In this document: positions 1 through 8,760 of the stretch, one piece after another
How positions within the stretch are numbered: the stretch's first letter is position 1
How the letters are laid out: each line of letters opens with the position of its first letter
DNA from: Methylophaga sp.
GTDB lineage: Bacteria > Pseudomonadota > Gammaproteobacteria > Nitrosococcales > Methylophagaceae
Length of the DNA stretch: 64,000 nt
Direction of reading: 5' to 3'
NCBI GenBank assembly: GCA_002733715.2
Contig: NVWQ02000024.1
Span: 1-64,000 of the forward strand
Position numbers and translations under genes: made by a program
The notes under the pieces: model-generated
Told to the model about the DNA's origin: nothing
The model's input: only the letters and a program-made list of their open reading frames with translations
Databases searched by the model: none

Positions 1-141
1 CTGGAGCAAGACCAAATAGAAGAGCAGTTTGCATGCAGACAGATACGGCCCCTATCGTTCTTGGGTAGGTTGCCTGAGGCATATAGTGATGTATGTCCCA
101 GATGAATGATTGTTCTCGACAGAACCCGGCTTATCGGCCAT
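1..141 (+). ncRNA. rnpB: RNase P RNA, 3' part (5' end outside window)
   Basis: The sequence matches the 3' third of bacterial type A RNase P RNA as I remember it from E. coli: GGAGCAAGACCAAATAGA near base 3, TACGGCCC near 44, GGGTAGGTTGCCTGAGGC near 62, AGATGAATGATTGTTCTCGA near 100, and the end ACAGAACCCGGCTTATCGG. It is the catalytic RNA that trims the 5' leader of tRNA precursors. The 5' two thirds lie before the window. In many gammaproteobacteria rnpB directly precedes mraZ; here an extra gene lies between. The exact 3' end is estimated, just after CTTATCGGCC. Confidence 0.93.
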
Positions 142-186
142 CTCTTTTTATTATACCCAAATAAAACTAAGTTAATGGGATCTCAC

Positions 187-208
187 CTACCCCCTTTTTC
201 GGGGGTGG
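187..208 (+). other. GC-rich hairpin after rnpB
   Basis: CTACCCCC and GGGGGTGG pair around a TTTTTC loop (eight pairs, one G-T). There is no run of T after it on the plus strand, so it is not a classic intrinsic terminator. It may mark the 3' boundary of the rnpB transcription unit, but this is inference. Confidence 0.35.
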
Positions 209-271
209 ACGAAATAAATATAAGAATATATTATGTAGATGCAAACACACACATAGCCTGTATTTTTTATT

Positions 272-347
272 AATCGCCAAACTCGCGTGTGAACCGAGGA
301 CGGAAAGTTACAGATCTTAAATGTATTTAAGATGGCTGGGTCGCATA
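272..347 (+). promoter_or_regulatory. Putative cyclic-di-GMP-I (GEMM) riboswitch
   Basis: The layout follows the GEMM-I aptamer. CCAAACTCG leads into a first hairpin (bases 282-298) capped by the GNRA-type loop GTGA at 289-292, with one bulged C. This is followed by GGACGGAAAGTT, close to the conserved GGACGCAAAGCC. A second hairpin follows (314-333, ATCTTAAAT paired with ATTTAAGAT), and then GATGGCTGGGTCGC, close to the conserved GGTAGC-GGGTTRCC end. TCTTAA and AGATGG sit where the tetraloop receptor is expected. It ends about 6 bases before the AGGAG of the secreted-protein gene, which suggests control of translation by cyclic di-GMP. The family call is from memory of the consensus; the G replacing C in the GACGCAAAG stretch is a deviation. 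Confidence 0.7.
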
Positions 348-365
348 TATTTAGGAGTTAATGAT

Positions 366-983
366 ATGAAAACACCTTTTCTTGTTGCAATTAGTTTTAT
401 ATTTTTTTATGTAAGTAATGTTTCGGCTGGAACTATAGATTTTAGTACATCAACGTACAATTCAACTTTCGGCCCTAATACAGCAACAGATCTTGTTGAT
501 GGTGTTAATTTCAGCATTACTGCTACAGCTAGAGGAGTGGATGGATTCAGACAATCATTCGATCATGTAGGACTAAAATTTGGTGTCCCGGGAAATGGAA
601 TGTATTCAATCAGCATCACGGCTGATCAGGATGTAACTTATACTAGTTTATTCGGGCGTGGCCATACTTTTGTTGGACGTGCTGGGCAATTACCATTTGA
701 TATTTATGCAAACGGTAGTTTGTCCATTGACAACCTAACGTTCACTCCAAGTGTTTTTAGCGCGGCATCTCTTGGAAATATTTTTCTCCTCGCTGGAGAA
801 ACATTGCTTATCGATGTTGATTTTGCCTCCCTTACAGGTAGCAGTATCTTTGCCTCTGCTACACTGGGGTCTTTAGATTTTAGCAAGGCTACGGTATCAG
901 CGGTACCTGTGCCCGCTGCATTATTTATGTTTGCACCCGCATTATTAGGCTTCTTAGGTTCCCGTCGTAAAGTGCGTGCTTAA
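366..983 (+). CDS. Secreted protein with VPVPA/PEP-CTERM-like sorting tail
   Basis: 205 residues. Residues 1-21 form a signal peptide ending VSA. The middle is rich in Ser, Thr, Gly and beta-forming residues without a domain I recognise. The last 26 residues carry VPVPA, a hydrophobic helix and the basic end RRKVRA, the tripartite pattern of PEP-CTERM/VPxPA sorting signals processed by exosortase-type systems and usually linked to surface or biofilm material. The start at 366 is chosen because AGGAG lies 8 bases before it and a signal peptide follows; an upstream in-frame ATG at 321 falls inside the riboswitch. No exosortase gene is in the window. The gene stands alone between rnpB and the dcw cluster and ends at a strong terminator, so it is probably an insertion into a conserved neighbourhood. 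Confidence 0.8.
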   Translation: MKTPFLVAISFIFFYVSNVSAGTIDFSTSTYNSTFGPNTATDLVDGVNFSITATARGVDGFRQSFDHVGLKFGVPGNGMYSISITADQDVTYTSLFGRGHTFVGRAGQLPFDIYANGSLSIDNLTFTPSVFSAASLGNIFLLAGETLLIDVDFASLTGSSIFASATLGSLDFSKATVSAVPVPAALFMFAPALLGFLGSRRKVRA

Positions 984-1023
984 ACCAGCCTAAATCTACA
1001 GCGCATTAGCACTGTAATTCGTC

Positions 1024-1061
1024 TAAAAAAAGCCACCTCGCTTGAGGTGGCTTTTTGTTTT
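1024..1061 (+). terminator. Rho-independent terminator
   Basis: A perfect 9-bp stem, AGCCACCTC with GAGGTGGCT, loop GCTT, is preceded by a run of A and followed by TTTTGTTTT. It closes the secreted-protein gene, and the A/T runs on both sides could let it act in both directions. Confidence 0.92.
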
Positions 1062-1193
1062 AAGGCCGTTTAAAAGTGGCTTCCGCTAATTCTCTTTTTC
1101 AAAGTTACCCTAGTTTAAATAAAGCTGAGGAAAGAAAATAGATTGTCGGTCATTCCCCCCAATATTTATATCTAGAATTTACTTTAACTTCCA

Positions 1194-1220
1194 ACGCCAC
1201 TTTTTTGATAAAAAAGGCGT
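1194..1220 (+). other. AT-rich hairpin upstream of mraZ
   Basis: ACGCC, two unpaired bases and TTTTTT pair with AAAAAAGGCGT around GAT. Between the terminator at 1024 and the mraZ promoter at 1312 I see no gene; this hairpin is the only clear structure. Its role is unknown. Confidence 0.3.
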
Positions 1221-1311
1221 CTTTTATGGTCACGAGCTGGACGCTTACCTCACCTTAATAAAATAACGCTAAGTCATTGACAGCAAAAGAACATTTTGTT
1301 TGTTTTGATGC

Positions 1312-1374
1312 TTGACACACCCTTGTCTCACTCCTATAGTGTTTGAAAGTGGGTAAAAGTGGATCAAAGTGGAT
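1312..1374 (+). promoter_or_regulatory. dcw promoter with MraZ-type operator repeats
   Basis: TTGACA at 1312-1317 and TATAGT at 1335-1340 are separated by 17 bases, a near-consensus sigma-70 promoter. Just downstream, TGG-starting repeats recur every 10 bases (TGGGTAAAAG, TGGATCAAAG, TGGATCACTT, from about 1350 to 1379). In E. coli MraZ represses its own operon by binding TGGG-type repeats with 10-base periodicity at this place. The repeats lie in the 5' leader, before the mraZ start at 1398, so autoregulation of the whole cluster is the likely function. Confidence 0.8.
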
Positions 1375-1397
1375 CACTTATTTTAAGAGGGCAACAC

Positions 1398-1850
1398 GTG
1401 TTTCGAGGCGTAGCAACATTTAATCTGGATGCAAAAGGACGGATGGCGATTCCAGCCAAATTCCGTAAGCTTCTTGACGATTGTTGTGAAGGCCGATTAG
1501 TGGTGACCATTGATCATAGTGAACATTGTTTACAACTATATCCTTTGCCTAATTGGGAAGAAGTTGAGAAAAAGTTATCTGCACTGCCTAGTTTAAACCC
1601 TCAAGTGCGTAAGTTAAAGCGAATGTTATTAGGTTATGCCACAGAATGTGAAATGGATAATAACGGTCGTATTTTATTGCCAGCCAAATTACGTGAGTTT
1701 GCCAACCTAACAAAAAGCACAGTGATGATTGGTCAAGGCAATAAGTTTGAAATGTGGGATGAAGACACGTGGAATGCATTAATGGATGAATGCCTGGATG
1801 AAAATTTTGACGGCATATTGCCGACCGAATTAGAAAACCTGTCCATTTAG
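1398..1850 (+). CDS. mraZ: MraZ, transcriptional regulator of the dcw cluster
   Basis: 150 residues, close to E. coli MraZ (152). It holds two SpoVT-AbrB-type DNA-binding units, with LDAKGRMAIPAKFR at about 10-23 and MDNNGRILLPAKLR at about 86-99; MraZ forms ring-shaped oligomers that read direct repeats. I chose the GTG at 1398: AAGAGG lies 8 bases upstream and translation then begins MFRGVATFNLD, matching the conserved family start. An in-frame GTG at 1359 would put coding sequence through the operator repeats and has no ribosome-binding site. It is the first gene of the dcw operon, 8 bases ahead of rsmH. Confidence 0.95.
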   Translation: MFRGVATFNLDAKGRMAIPAKFRKLLDDCCEGRLVVTIDHSEHCLQLYPLPNWEEVEKKLSALPSLNPQVRKLKRMLLGYATECEMDNNGRILLPAKLREFANLTKSTVMIGQGNKFEMWDEDTWNALMDECLDENFDGILPTELENLSI

Positions 1851-1858
1851 GAGGATCC

Positions 1859-2794
1859 ATGACTAGCCATCCTGAACATTTACCTGTCTTACTCACCGAG
1901 GCAGTTGCTTCCCTTGATGTAAAGCCAAATGGACTTTATGTTGATGGTACGTTTGGCCGTGGAGGTCATGCGCGCGCTGTATTATCCGAATTATCAGCAC
2001 AAGGTCAGTTATTAGGTTTAGATAAAGACCCTGCTGCTATTGCTGCTGGCGAAGCACTTGCTACAGAAGATTCACGGTTTAGTATTGAACAATGCTCATT
2101 TGCAGAACTGGCTACACCGATTAATGCACGCTTATGGCAGGGAAAAGTCGATGGTATTTTATTGGACATTGGCGTGTCATCACCCCAGATTGATGTAGCA
2201 GAACGTGGCTTTAGTTTTCAAAAAGACGGCCCATTAGATATGCGAATGAACCCCGATGTTGGCATAAGTGCGGCACAGTGGTTGGCGAAAGCAGAGATGG
2301 CTGATATTGAAGCGGTAATAAAAACTTTGGGTGAAGAGCGTTATGGTAAACGCATTGCTCGCGCCATTGTTGAAACACGGGAACACACGCCGATTACAAC
2401 TACTAAACAGTTGGCTGCTTTGGTTGATAAGGCAAGCCCATCGCGGGAGAAAAACAAACATCCTGCGACACGCACATTTCAAGCGATTCGGATCTATATA
2501 AATAATGAGTTAGAAGATCTAAAAGCGGGTTTAGAGCAAGCTTTAGATGTGTTGGCAGTGGGTGGACGGTTAGCGGTGATTAGCTTTCATTCATTAGAAG
2601 ATAGAATCGTAAAACGTTATTTCCGTGATCAAGCATTGGGCGATGATTATCCTTCTGACTTCCCCATTAGAGCGGCGGATCTTAATCCGCGTGTTCGTTT
2701 GATTGGTAAAGCTATTAAAGCAGGTAAGGCAGAATTAGCGGTTAACCCAAGAGCGCGCAGTGCGGTATTACGTGTGGTGGAGAAATTGGCATGA
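1859..2794 (+). CDS. rsmH: 16S rRNA (cytosine-1402 N4)-methyltransferase RsmH (MraW)
   Basis: 311 residues, usual length. It transfers a methyl group from S-adenosylmethionine to N4 of C1402 in the 16S decoding centre. VDGTFGRGGHA at about 28-38 is the SAM-binding loop; ILLDIGVSSPQID (about 100-112), the inserted helical domain and ISFHSLEDRIVKRYF near residue 240 are family hallmarks. A strong TAGGAGG precedes the ATG. Its end overlaps ftsL by four bases. Confidence 0.97.
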   Translation: MTSHPEHLPVLLTEAVASLDVKPNGLYVDGTFGRGGHARAVLSELSAQGQLLGLDKDPAAIAAGEALATEDSRFSIEQCSFAELATPINARLWQGKVDGILLDIGVSSPQIDVAERGFSFQKDGPLDMRMNPDVGISAAQWLAKAEMADIEAVIKTLGEERYGKRIARAIVETREHTPITTTKQLAALVDKASPSREKNKHPATRTFQAIRIYINNELEDLKAGLEQALDVLAVGGRLAVISFHSLEDRIVKRYFRDQALGDDYPSDFPIRAADLNPRVRLIGKAIKAGKAELAVNPRARSAVLRVVEKLA

Positions 2795-3081
2795 GTATAG
2801 CTAGCCAATTACAATCACTGCATGTATTGAAGCCGGCGATCTGGATGTTGTTAGCGGTGATGGCTTCTGCGGTGGCGGTTGTTTATAGCAAACATGTAGC
2901 GCGAACAGAATTTGTTGCATTGCAAAGCTTGGAACAACAACGCGATATGCTCAATGAAGAGTGGGGTCGTCTATTATTAGAACAAAGCACGTGGGCAAGC
3001 CCTAGCCATGTTGAGCAGCAAGCCATTAAACGTTTACATATGATCGTGCCAACAGCAGATATGACGGTGGTAATTAAGTAA
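2791..3081 (+). CDS. ftsL: Cell division protein FtsL
   Basis: 96 residues: a short cytoplasmic part, one membrane helix at about 15-34 and a periplasmic leucine-rich coiled coil (roughly 40-85). FtsL joins FtsQ and FtsB in the divisome complex that activates the FtsW-FtsI wall synthase. Sequence is poorly conserved in this family, so identity rests on size, topology and its place between rsmH and ftsI, with overlapping stop and start codons on both sides. Confidence 0.92.
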   Translation: MSIASQLQSLHVLKPAIWMLLAVMASAVAVVYSKHVARTEFVALQSLEQQRDMLNEEWGRLLLEQSTWASPSHVEQQAIKRLHMIVPTADMTVVIK

Positions 3082-4784
3082 TGGCCCGCCGTAGTAAAGT
3101 TAATCATATTGCTAGCTGGCGGCTAAATCTAGTACGTGTGGTTTTTTTAGGTTTAGTGATCGGTCTGGGTTGGCGATTAGTTGATATTCAAGTGCTCAAT
3201 ACTGACTTTTTACGAAGCCAAGGTGATGCTAGACACGTTCGAAAAGTACCTGTTGCGGCGCACCGTGGCATGATTCTAGATCGCCATGGTGAACCGTTAG
3301 CGATAAGTACTCCGGTTCATTCAGTATGGTTAAACCCACAAGAAGTTGATAGTGCTAACGTGCAATTAAAAGCATTAGCAAAACTATTAAATATCAAACA
3401 CCGTGTTATTGCCAAAAAAATAAGTAGTAATAAAACAAAAGAATTTATTTATTTAAAACGACGAATTACACCTGAGTTAGCGGTGAAAATTAAGCAGCTT
3501 GATATTGCCGGTGTAGCACTGCAACGTGAATACAAACGTTATTACCCTGTGGGTGAAGTGACATCACACTTATTAGGCTTCACTAGTATTGATGATAATG
3601 GTCAGGAAGGCTTGGAGTTAACACATAATAATACGCTATCAGGAGTGCCGGGCTTAAAACGGATGATGCGAGATAGTCGCGGAACTTATGTAGGTGGTGG
3701 CGAGCAAATAAAAGCAAGCAAAGATGGCGAGAATATTAACTTAAGTATTGATTTGCGTTTGCAATATTTAAGTTATCAATCACTCAAAGCAACGGTTAAA
3801 AAATATCATGCACGATCAGGTTCGGCAGTAATTTTAGATGTGAAAACAGGCGAAATTTTAGCCATGGTCAATCAACCTGCTTTTAACCCTAATAATCGTC
3901 GTGGATTGAAAATCAGCGATTATCGCAATCGTGCGGTAACCGATTTATTTGAGCCTGGTTCGGTTGTAAAACCGTTTACCGTAGCGAGTGGCTTAAAATC
4001 AGGAAAATTTACTACAAATACTATTATTGATACGCGCCCGGGTCTGTTTAAAGTTAGCGGGCACACCATTAAAGATTTTCGTGATTATGGTGAAATTAAT
4101 ATTGAAACCTTGATTCAAAAATCAAGTAATGTAGGTGCAAGTAAAATAGCCTTAGCAATAAAACCAGATCAGTTATGGCAAGGTTTCTCAGCCTTTGGTC
4201 TGGGCGAACCAACAGGCGCCTATTTTCCCGGTGAAGCAATGGGACGATTACCAGACCCACAATCGTGGCGCAAATTAGACCGCGCCGTTATGGCATATGG
4301 TTATGGTTTAGCAACATCAACATTACAAATAGCACGAGCTTATATGGTGTTAGCAAATGGCGGAATTTTACAGCCTGTCAGCTTTATAAAATTAGAAGAG
4401 GCTCCCGAGGGGCGACGCGTATTTTCACGTGAAGTGATGCAGCAAGTTTTGAGCATGATGGAAACTGTTGTTCAAGAAGGGGGTACGGCACGAAAAGCGG
4501 CTGTTGAAAATTATACGGTTGCAGGCAAGACCGGAACAATTAAACAAGCAGTAAAAGGCGGTTATTCCGAAGGCCATTATGTGTCACTGTTTGCGGGTGT
4601 AATTCCTGCTAGCAATCCTCGTTTAGCAATGGTGGTAATGGTTGACGATCCTCAAGGTGACAAGTATTACGGTGGTCTTATTGCTGCCCCGGTCTTTTCT
4701 GAAGTGATGGCTGGTGCAATGCGTTTATTAAATGTGGCACCCGATAATATGTCTGAACCCCGTTTGCAGGTGGCTAAAAAATGA
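3081..4784 (+). CDS. ftsI: Septal peptidoglycan transpeptidase FtsI (PBP3)
   Basis: 567 residues. An N-terminal membrane anchor at about 17-36 is followed by the PBP dimerisation domain (RGMILDRHGEPLA near 62) and the transpeptidase domain. The catalytic motifs are present: SVVK with the nucleophile Ser294, SSN at 348-350 and KTGT at 483-486. It cross-links septal peptidoglycan together with the glycan polymerase FtsW, which is encoded further along the same cluster, and is a beta-lactam target. One-base overlap with ftsL and four-base overlap with murE indicate translational coupling. Confidence 0.97.
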   Translation: MARRSKVNHIASWRLNLVRVVFLGLVIGLGWRLVDIQVLNTDFLRSQGDARHVRKVPVAAHRGMILDRHGEPLAISTPVHSVWLNPQEVDSANVQLKALAKLLNIKHRVIAKKISSNKTKEFIYLKRRITPELAVKIKQLDIAGVALQREYKRYYPVGEVTSHLLGFTSIDDNGQEGLELTHNNTLSGVPGLKRMMRDSRGTYVGGGEQIKASKDGENINLSIDLRLQYLSYQSLKATVKKYHARSGSAVILDVKTGEILAMVNQPAFNPNNRRGLKISDYRNRAVTDLFEPGSVVKPFTVASGLKSGKFTTNTIIDTRPGLFKVSGHTIKDFRDYGEINIETLIQKSSNVGASKIALAIKPDQLWQGFSAFGLGEPTGAYFPGEAMGRLPDPQSWRKLDRAVMAYGYGLATSTLQIARAYMVLANGGILQPVSFIKLEEAPEGRRVFSREVMQQVLSMMETVVQEGGTARKAAVENYTVAGKTGTIKQAVKGGYSEGHYVSLFAGVIPASNPRLAMVVMVDDPQGDKYYGGLIAAPVFSEVMAGAMRLLNVAPDNMSEPRLQVAKK

Positions 4785-6325
4785 TTACGGTTAATAAGCA
4801 ATCATTAAACAGCTTGTTAGCAGGCATGTTAATTGACCCATCGGTGTTAGAAAATATTGATGTATCGGGCATTAGTTTAGATAGCCGACAAGTTCAAGCT
4901 GGCGGATTGTTTTTGTCATTATCGGCGGATGACTCACAACGCTTAACATATCTAGAACAAGCCATTTCCTCAGGTGTGAGTGTTGTTCTTTATGAGCAAT
5001 CAGATGATTTAACGTCAAATGAGATCACAGCCTTGGCTAAAGAAAATATAGCTGCATATGCTATCAGAAACTTAGCAGATAAGGCGGGCGAAATTGCAGC
5101 ACGTTTTTACGGACATCCTTCACTGGCTTTAACCGTGATCGCAGTAACGGGCACCAATGGCAAAACATCAGTAAGCCAATTTATTGCACAAAGTTTAGAG
5201 TTATTGGGTTTGCCATGTGGCATTGTCGGTACCTTAGGTGTTGGACGTTTAAATCAGTTAGTTAACACAGGCATGACAACACCTGATCCAGTTACTTTAC
5301 AAAGTGTGTTAGCTGGTTTTTGTCAGCAAGATATTAAATATGCCATAATCGAAGCCTCATCACATGCGCTTCAGCAAGGTCGGTTAAACAGTATTACGAT
5401 TGATGTGGCGGTATTAACAAACTTAACACGCGATCATCTTGATTATCACAAAAACATGGATGATTATGCGGCTGCAAAAGCACATTTATTTAGCTTCCAA
5501 AGCCTTAAAACAGCGATCATAAATTGCGATGATGATTTTGGTCAGACTTTAATAGCAAGCTTGTCAAACACAGAAGGGCTCAATGTTTGGAGTTATAGTC
5601 GTGAAGATGAAAAGGCCACGTTCTATGCTAGAAATAGTCAAGCTACACAACAAGGTATTGAGTTTGATATTGAAAGTGAATATGGTTCAGCGACAATAAA
5701 TAGTCCATTGCTAGGTCGTTTCAATATTGATAATTTATTAGCAACAACAGCCAGTTTGTTTGCCATTGACATTCCCTTGGAAGATATTACTCGTGTTATC
5801 AAAAAATGCCATTCAGTTAATGGCCGAATGGAATCTTACGGTAATGAACAACAAGCACAAATTGTGGTTGATTTTGCCCATACCCCAGATGCACTGACTC
5901 AAGCGCTAAGCTCATTGCGAGCACATGTGCCGGCCAAGGGGAAGTTGTGGTGTGTATTTGGTTGCGGGGGAGATCGTGATGTTGGTAAGCGTGCTGAAAT
6001 GGGACGCTGTGCCGAACAAAATGCTGATAGGGTTGTACTGACCGATGATAATCCAAGAAGTGAAAACTCTGCAGAAATAGTGAGTGATGTTTTATCGGGT
6101 ATGACCGCACCAGAAAATGTATATATAGAACATGATCGTAAATTGGCAATAAGTTATGCCATTGCACATGCCACATCCAATGACATTGTATTAGTTGCAG
6201 GCAAAGGTCATGAGCAATATCAAGAAACATCCGGAGTGAAACATCCTTTTAGTGATGCAAGTGTTGTTATTGAAATGCTGGCGGCAAATGATCCGCATAG
6301 TACTCAGCTGAGAGTGGGAGCATGA
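4781..6325 (+). CDS. murE: UDP-MurNAc-Ala-Glu:meso-diaminopimelate ligase MurE
   Basis: 514 residues. It adds meso-diaminopimelate to UDP-MurNAc-L-Ala-D-Glu with ATP in the cytoplasm. The ATP loop VTGTNGKT lies at 122-129, and DNPR at 423-426 is the motif that selects diaminopimelate rather than lysine, so the wall is of the usual Gram-negative chemotype. The GKGHEQYQE segment near the end is also conserved. ATGA overlap with ftsI; four-base overlap with murF. Confidence 0.97.
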   Translation: MITVNKQSLNSLLAGMLIDPSVLENIDVSGISLDSRQVQAGGLFLSLSADDSQRLTYLEQAISSGVSVVLYEQSDDLTSNEITALAKENIAAYAIRNLADKAGEIAARFYGHPSLALTVIAVTGTNGKTSVSQFIAQSLELLGLPCGIVGTLGVGRLNQLVNTGMTTPDPVTLQSVLAGFCQQDIKYAIIEASSHALQQGRLNSITIDVAVLTNLTRDHLDYHKNMDDYAAAKAHLFSFQSLKTAIINCDDDFGQTLIASLSNTEGLNVWSYSREDEKATFYARNSQATQQGIEFDIESEYGSATINSPLLGRFNIDNLLATTASLFAIDIPLEDITRVIKKCHSVNGRMESYGNEQQAQIVVDFAHTPDALTQALSSLRAHVPAKGKLWCVFGCGGDRDVGKRAEMGRCAEQNADRVVLTDDNPRSENSAEIVSDVLSGMTAPENVYIEHDRKLAISYAIAHATSNDIVLVAGKGHEQYQETSGVKHPFSDASVVIEMLAANDPHSTQLRVGA

Positions 6326-7677
6326 AAATGACAATTATTCTTTCTGAACTCTCAGCATTATTAGCTTGTGAAGCGCCTCTTAATGATTGCGAAGTAACAG
6401 CTACTGCCATTGACAGCAGGAAAGTTGAATTAGGTTCACTATTCGTAGCACTAAAAGGTCAGTCTGTTGATGGACATGATTATATTGCATCAGCGCGGAA
6501 AGCAGGAGCATGTGCTGCTTTAGTATCCAGCAAACAAGATGATGAATTACCACAATTAGTCGTTACGGACGTGGTGAAGGCATATGGGAAAATCGCTTCA
6601 TATTGGCGCCAGCAGAGTAATGCCAAAGTAGTTGCAATTACGGGAAGCAATGGTAAAACGACCGTAAAAGAAATGGTGGCTGCCATAACTAAACAGTGTG
6701 GCAGCGTGATTGCAACGCAGGGTAATCTTAATAATGAATTGGGTGTGCCGCTTACGCTAACGCGATTAAATGATTTTACTGATTATGCCGTGATTGAAAT
6801 GGGCGCAAATCATACGGGTGAAATTGCTAAATTAGTAGCAATGGCACAACCCGATGTTGCACTCATTAATAATGTAGCAGCGGCACACCTCGAAGGATTT
6901 GGTGATATCAATGGTGTAGCGAGTGCAAAAGCAGAAATTTACGCAGGGCTAAGCACGCAAGCAACAGCCATTGTTAATAATGATATGCCATTTATTGATG
7001 ATTGGCAGGCCGTTCTAAAAGATAAGCATATTATTACTTTTGGGATAGAAAATGATGCCGACATCACTGCTCATAATTTACAATTAGATCCCGATGCTAG
7101 TCATTTTATGGTGAAGTTAGATGATGAATTTCACCATATCAATTTACCGCTACCAGGATTACATAATGTGGCGAATGCCCTAGCTGCTATCAGTGTAACT
7201 AAAGCCTTAGGTGTTCCTCCAGCAGCTATGGTGACAGGCTTGTCATCAATGACTAGTGTGCCTCATAGATTACAACTACGAGTGGGCGTAAATGGCTCAC
7301 ATCTATTGGATGACAGCTATAACGCAAATCCAGGTTCGTATCAAAAAGCATTGCAAGCCTTAACCGCTTTTCATAGCCAACATTGGCTGGTGTTAGGTGA
7401 TTTTGCTGAATTGGGTGTGACTAGTGAATCCGTCCATTATCAAATGGGAATTGATGCACATAAAGCTGGCATCACACGTCTATGGACGATTGGTGAGCAA
7501 AGTCAGAAAGCAAGTCAGGCTTATGGTGATGGCGCGCAGCATTTTGACAGTGTATCGGAGCTAGAAAATCAGCTGAAAAGCGAACTAAAAGATGGCGTGA
7601 CATGTTTGATAAAAGGCTCACGTTTTATGCAATTAGATAAGTTGGCTGATGCACTAGCCGTAGTGGGAGAACACTAA
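6322..7677 (+). CDS. murF: UDP-MurNAc-tripeptide:D-Ala-D-Ala ligase MurF
   Basis: 451 residues. It joins D-Ala-D-Ala (made by Ddl from the same cluster) to UDP-MurNAc-tripeptide. The Mur-ligase fold is clear: substrate-binding DSRKVELGSLFVAL near 35, ATP loop ITGSNGKT at 106-113, EMGANHTGEI near 171 and DDSYNANPGS near 330. It overlaps murE and is followed directly by mraY with no gap. Confidence 0.97.
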   Translation: MKMTIILSELSALLACEAPLNDCEVTATAIDSRKVELGSLFVALKGQSVDGHDYIASARKAGACAALVSSKQDDELPQLVVTDVVKAYGKIASYWRQQSNAKVVAITGSNGKTTVKEMVAAITKQCGSVIATQGNLNNELGVPLTLTRLNDFTDYAVIEMGANHTGEIAKLVAMAQPDVALINNVAAAHLEGFGDINGVASAKAEIYAGLSTQATAIVNNDMPFIDDWQAVLKDKHIITFGIENDADITAHNLQLDPDASHFMVKLDDEFHHINLPLPGLHNVANALAAISVTKALGVPPAAMVTGLSSMTSVPHRLQLRVGVNGSHLLDDSYNANPGSYQKALQALTAFHSQHWLVLGDFAELGVTSESVHYQMGIDAHKAGITRLWTIGEQSQKASQAYGDGAQHFDSVSELENQLKSELKDGVTCLIKGSRFMQLDKLADALAVVGEH

Positions 7678-8760
7678 ATGTTATTAATGTTAAGTGAATA
7701 TTTAAGCCAATTTCATAGTGGTTTTGCGGTGTTCCAATATTTAACACTGCGATCAATTTTAGGTGTGATGACTGCATTGGGCATTGCCTTAATTGTTGGA
7801 CCCACCATGATCCGCCACCTTAGTTTTAAACAAATTGGTCAAGTGGTGCGAGATGATGGTCCTGAGTCACATTTGAGTAAAGCCGGTACTCCGACCATGG
7901 GAGGTGCATTAATTTTAGTGGCGATTGCAATAAGCACTTTGCTTTGGGCTGATTTATCCAATAAATATATTTGGGTAGTGCTAGTGGTAACACTAGGATT
8001 TGGAGTTATAGGTTTCGTTGATGATTACATTAAATTAGTGCGACAAGATCCAAATGGCTTAAAAAGCCGATATAAATATTTTTGGCAGTCTGTAGTCGGT
8101 GCTGGCACGGCAGTATTTTTATTTATGGCGGCAACAATGCCAGCAGAAACAGAACTGATTATTCCTTTTTTCAAGAACATAGTTATCCCCATGGGCGCTT
8201 GGTATATGTTGCTAACGTATTTAGTGATTGTTGGCACTAGCAATGCGGTTAATTTAACGGATGGATTAGATGGTTTAGCCATTATGCCAACTGTTATGGT
8301 GGCGGGTGCTTTAGGTTTATTTAGTTATTTAACAGGTCATTCTGAATTTGCTCGCTATCTATCGATACCTTATATTTCAGGTGCTGGAGAACTGACTGTT
8401 TTTTGTGCTGCAATGGTGGGGGCGGGGCTAGGATTCCTCTGGTTTAACACCTATCCAGCACAAGTATTTATGGGAGATATTGGTGCCCTAGCACTGGGTG
8501 CCGCACTTGGAACTGTCGCGGTATTAGTCCGACAAGAATTGGTGTTGCTAATTATGGGTGGTGTGTTTGTAGTTGAAACACTATCAGTTGTATTACAAGT
8601 TGGGTCTTATAAATTACGCGGTAAGCGAGTGTTCTTGATGGCACCAATTCATCATCATTATGAATTAAAAGGCTGGCCAGAGCCTCGGATCATTGTGCGG
8701 TTTTGGATTATTACCGTGTTCTTGGTGTTAGTTGGTTTAGCAAGCTTGAAAATCAGATGA
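7678..8760 (+). CDS. mraY: Phospho-MurNAc-pentapeptide transferase MraY
   Basis: 360 residues and about ten membrane helices. It transfers phospho-MurNAc-pentapeptide to undecaprenyl phosphate, giving lipid I on the inner face of the inner membrane. Catalytic and metal-binding signatures are intact: the Asp pair at 115-116 in [17 protein letters not shown] at 192-201, [11 protein letters not shown] near 262 and the HHH cluster at 325-327. The TGA stop is overlapped by the ATG of murD. Confidence 0.97.
   Translation: MLLMLSEYLSQFHSGFAVFQYLTLRSILGVMTALGIALIVGPTMIRHLSFKQIGQVVRDDGPESHLSKAGTPTMGGALILVAIAISTLLWADLSNKYIWVVLVVTLGFGVIGFVDDYIKLVRQDPNGLKSRYKYFWQSVVGAGTAVFLFMAATMPAETELIIPFFKNIVIPMGAWYMLLTYLVIVGTSNAVNLTDGLDGLAIMPTVMVAGALGLFSYLTGHSEFARYLSIPYISGAGELTVFCAAMVGAGLGFLWFNTYPAQVFMGDIGALALGAALGTVAVLVRQELVLLIMGGVFVVETLSVVLQVGSYKLRGKRVFLMAPIHHHYELKGWPEPRIIVRFWIITVFLVLVGLASLKIR

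Noticed and set aside
321-365. Upstream ATG extending the VPVPA-tail protein by 15 residues
   Set aside because: It lies in the second hairpin of the putative riboswitch, has no ribosome-binding site, and would spoil the signal peptide that starts at 366.
704-886. Minus-strand open frame inside the secreted-protein gene
   Set aside because: Shadow of the coding frame, no start signal and no recognisable domain.
5817-6230. 137-codon minus-strand frame inside murE
   Set aside because: His/Gln-rich shadow of a well-supported gene; no ribosome-binding site or family match.
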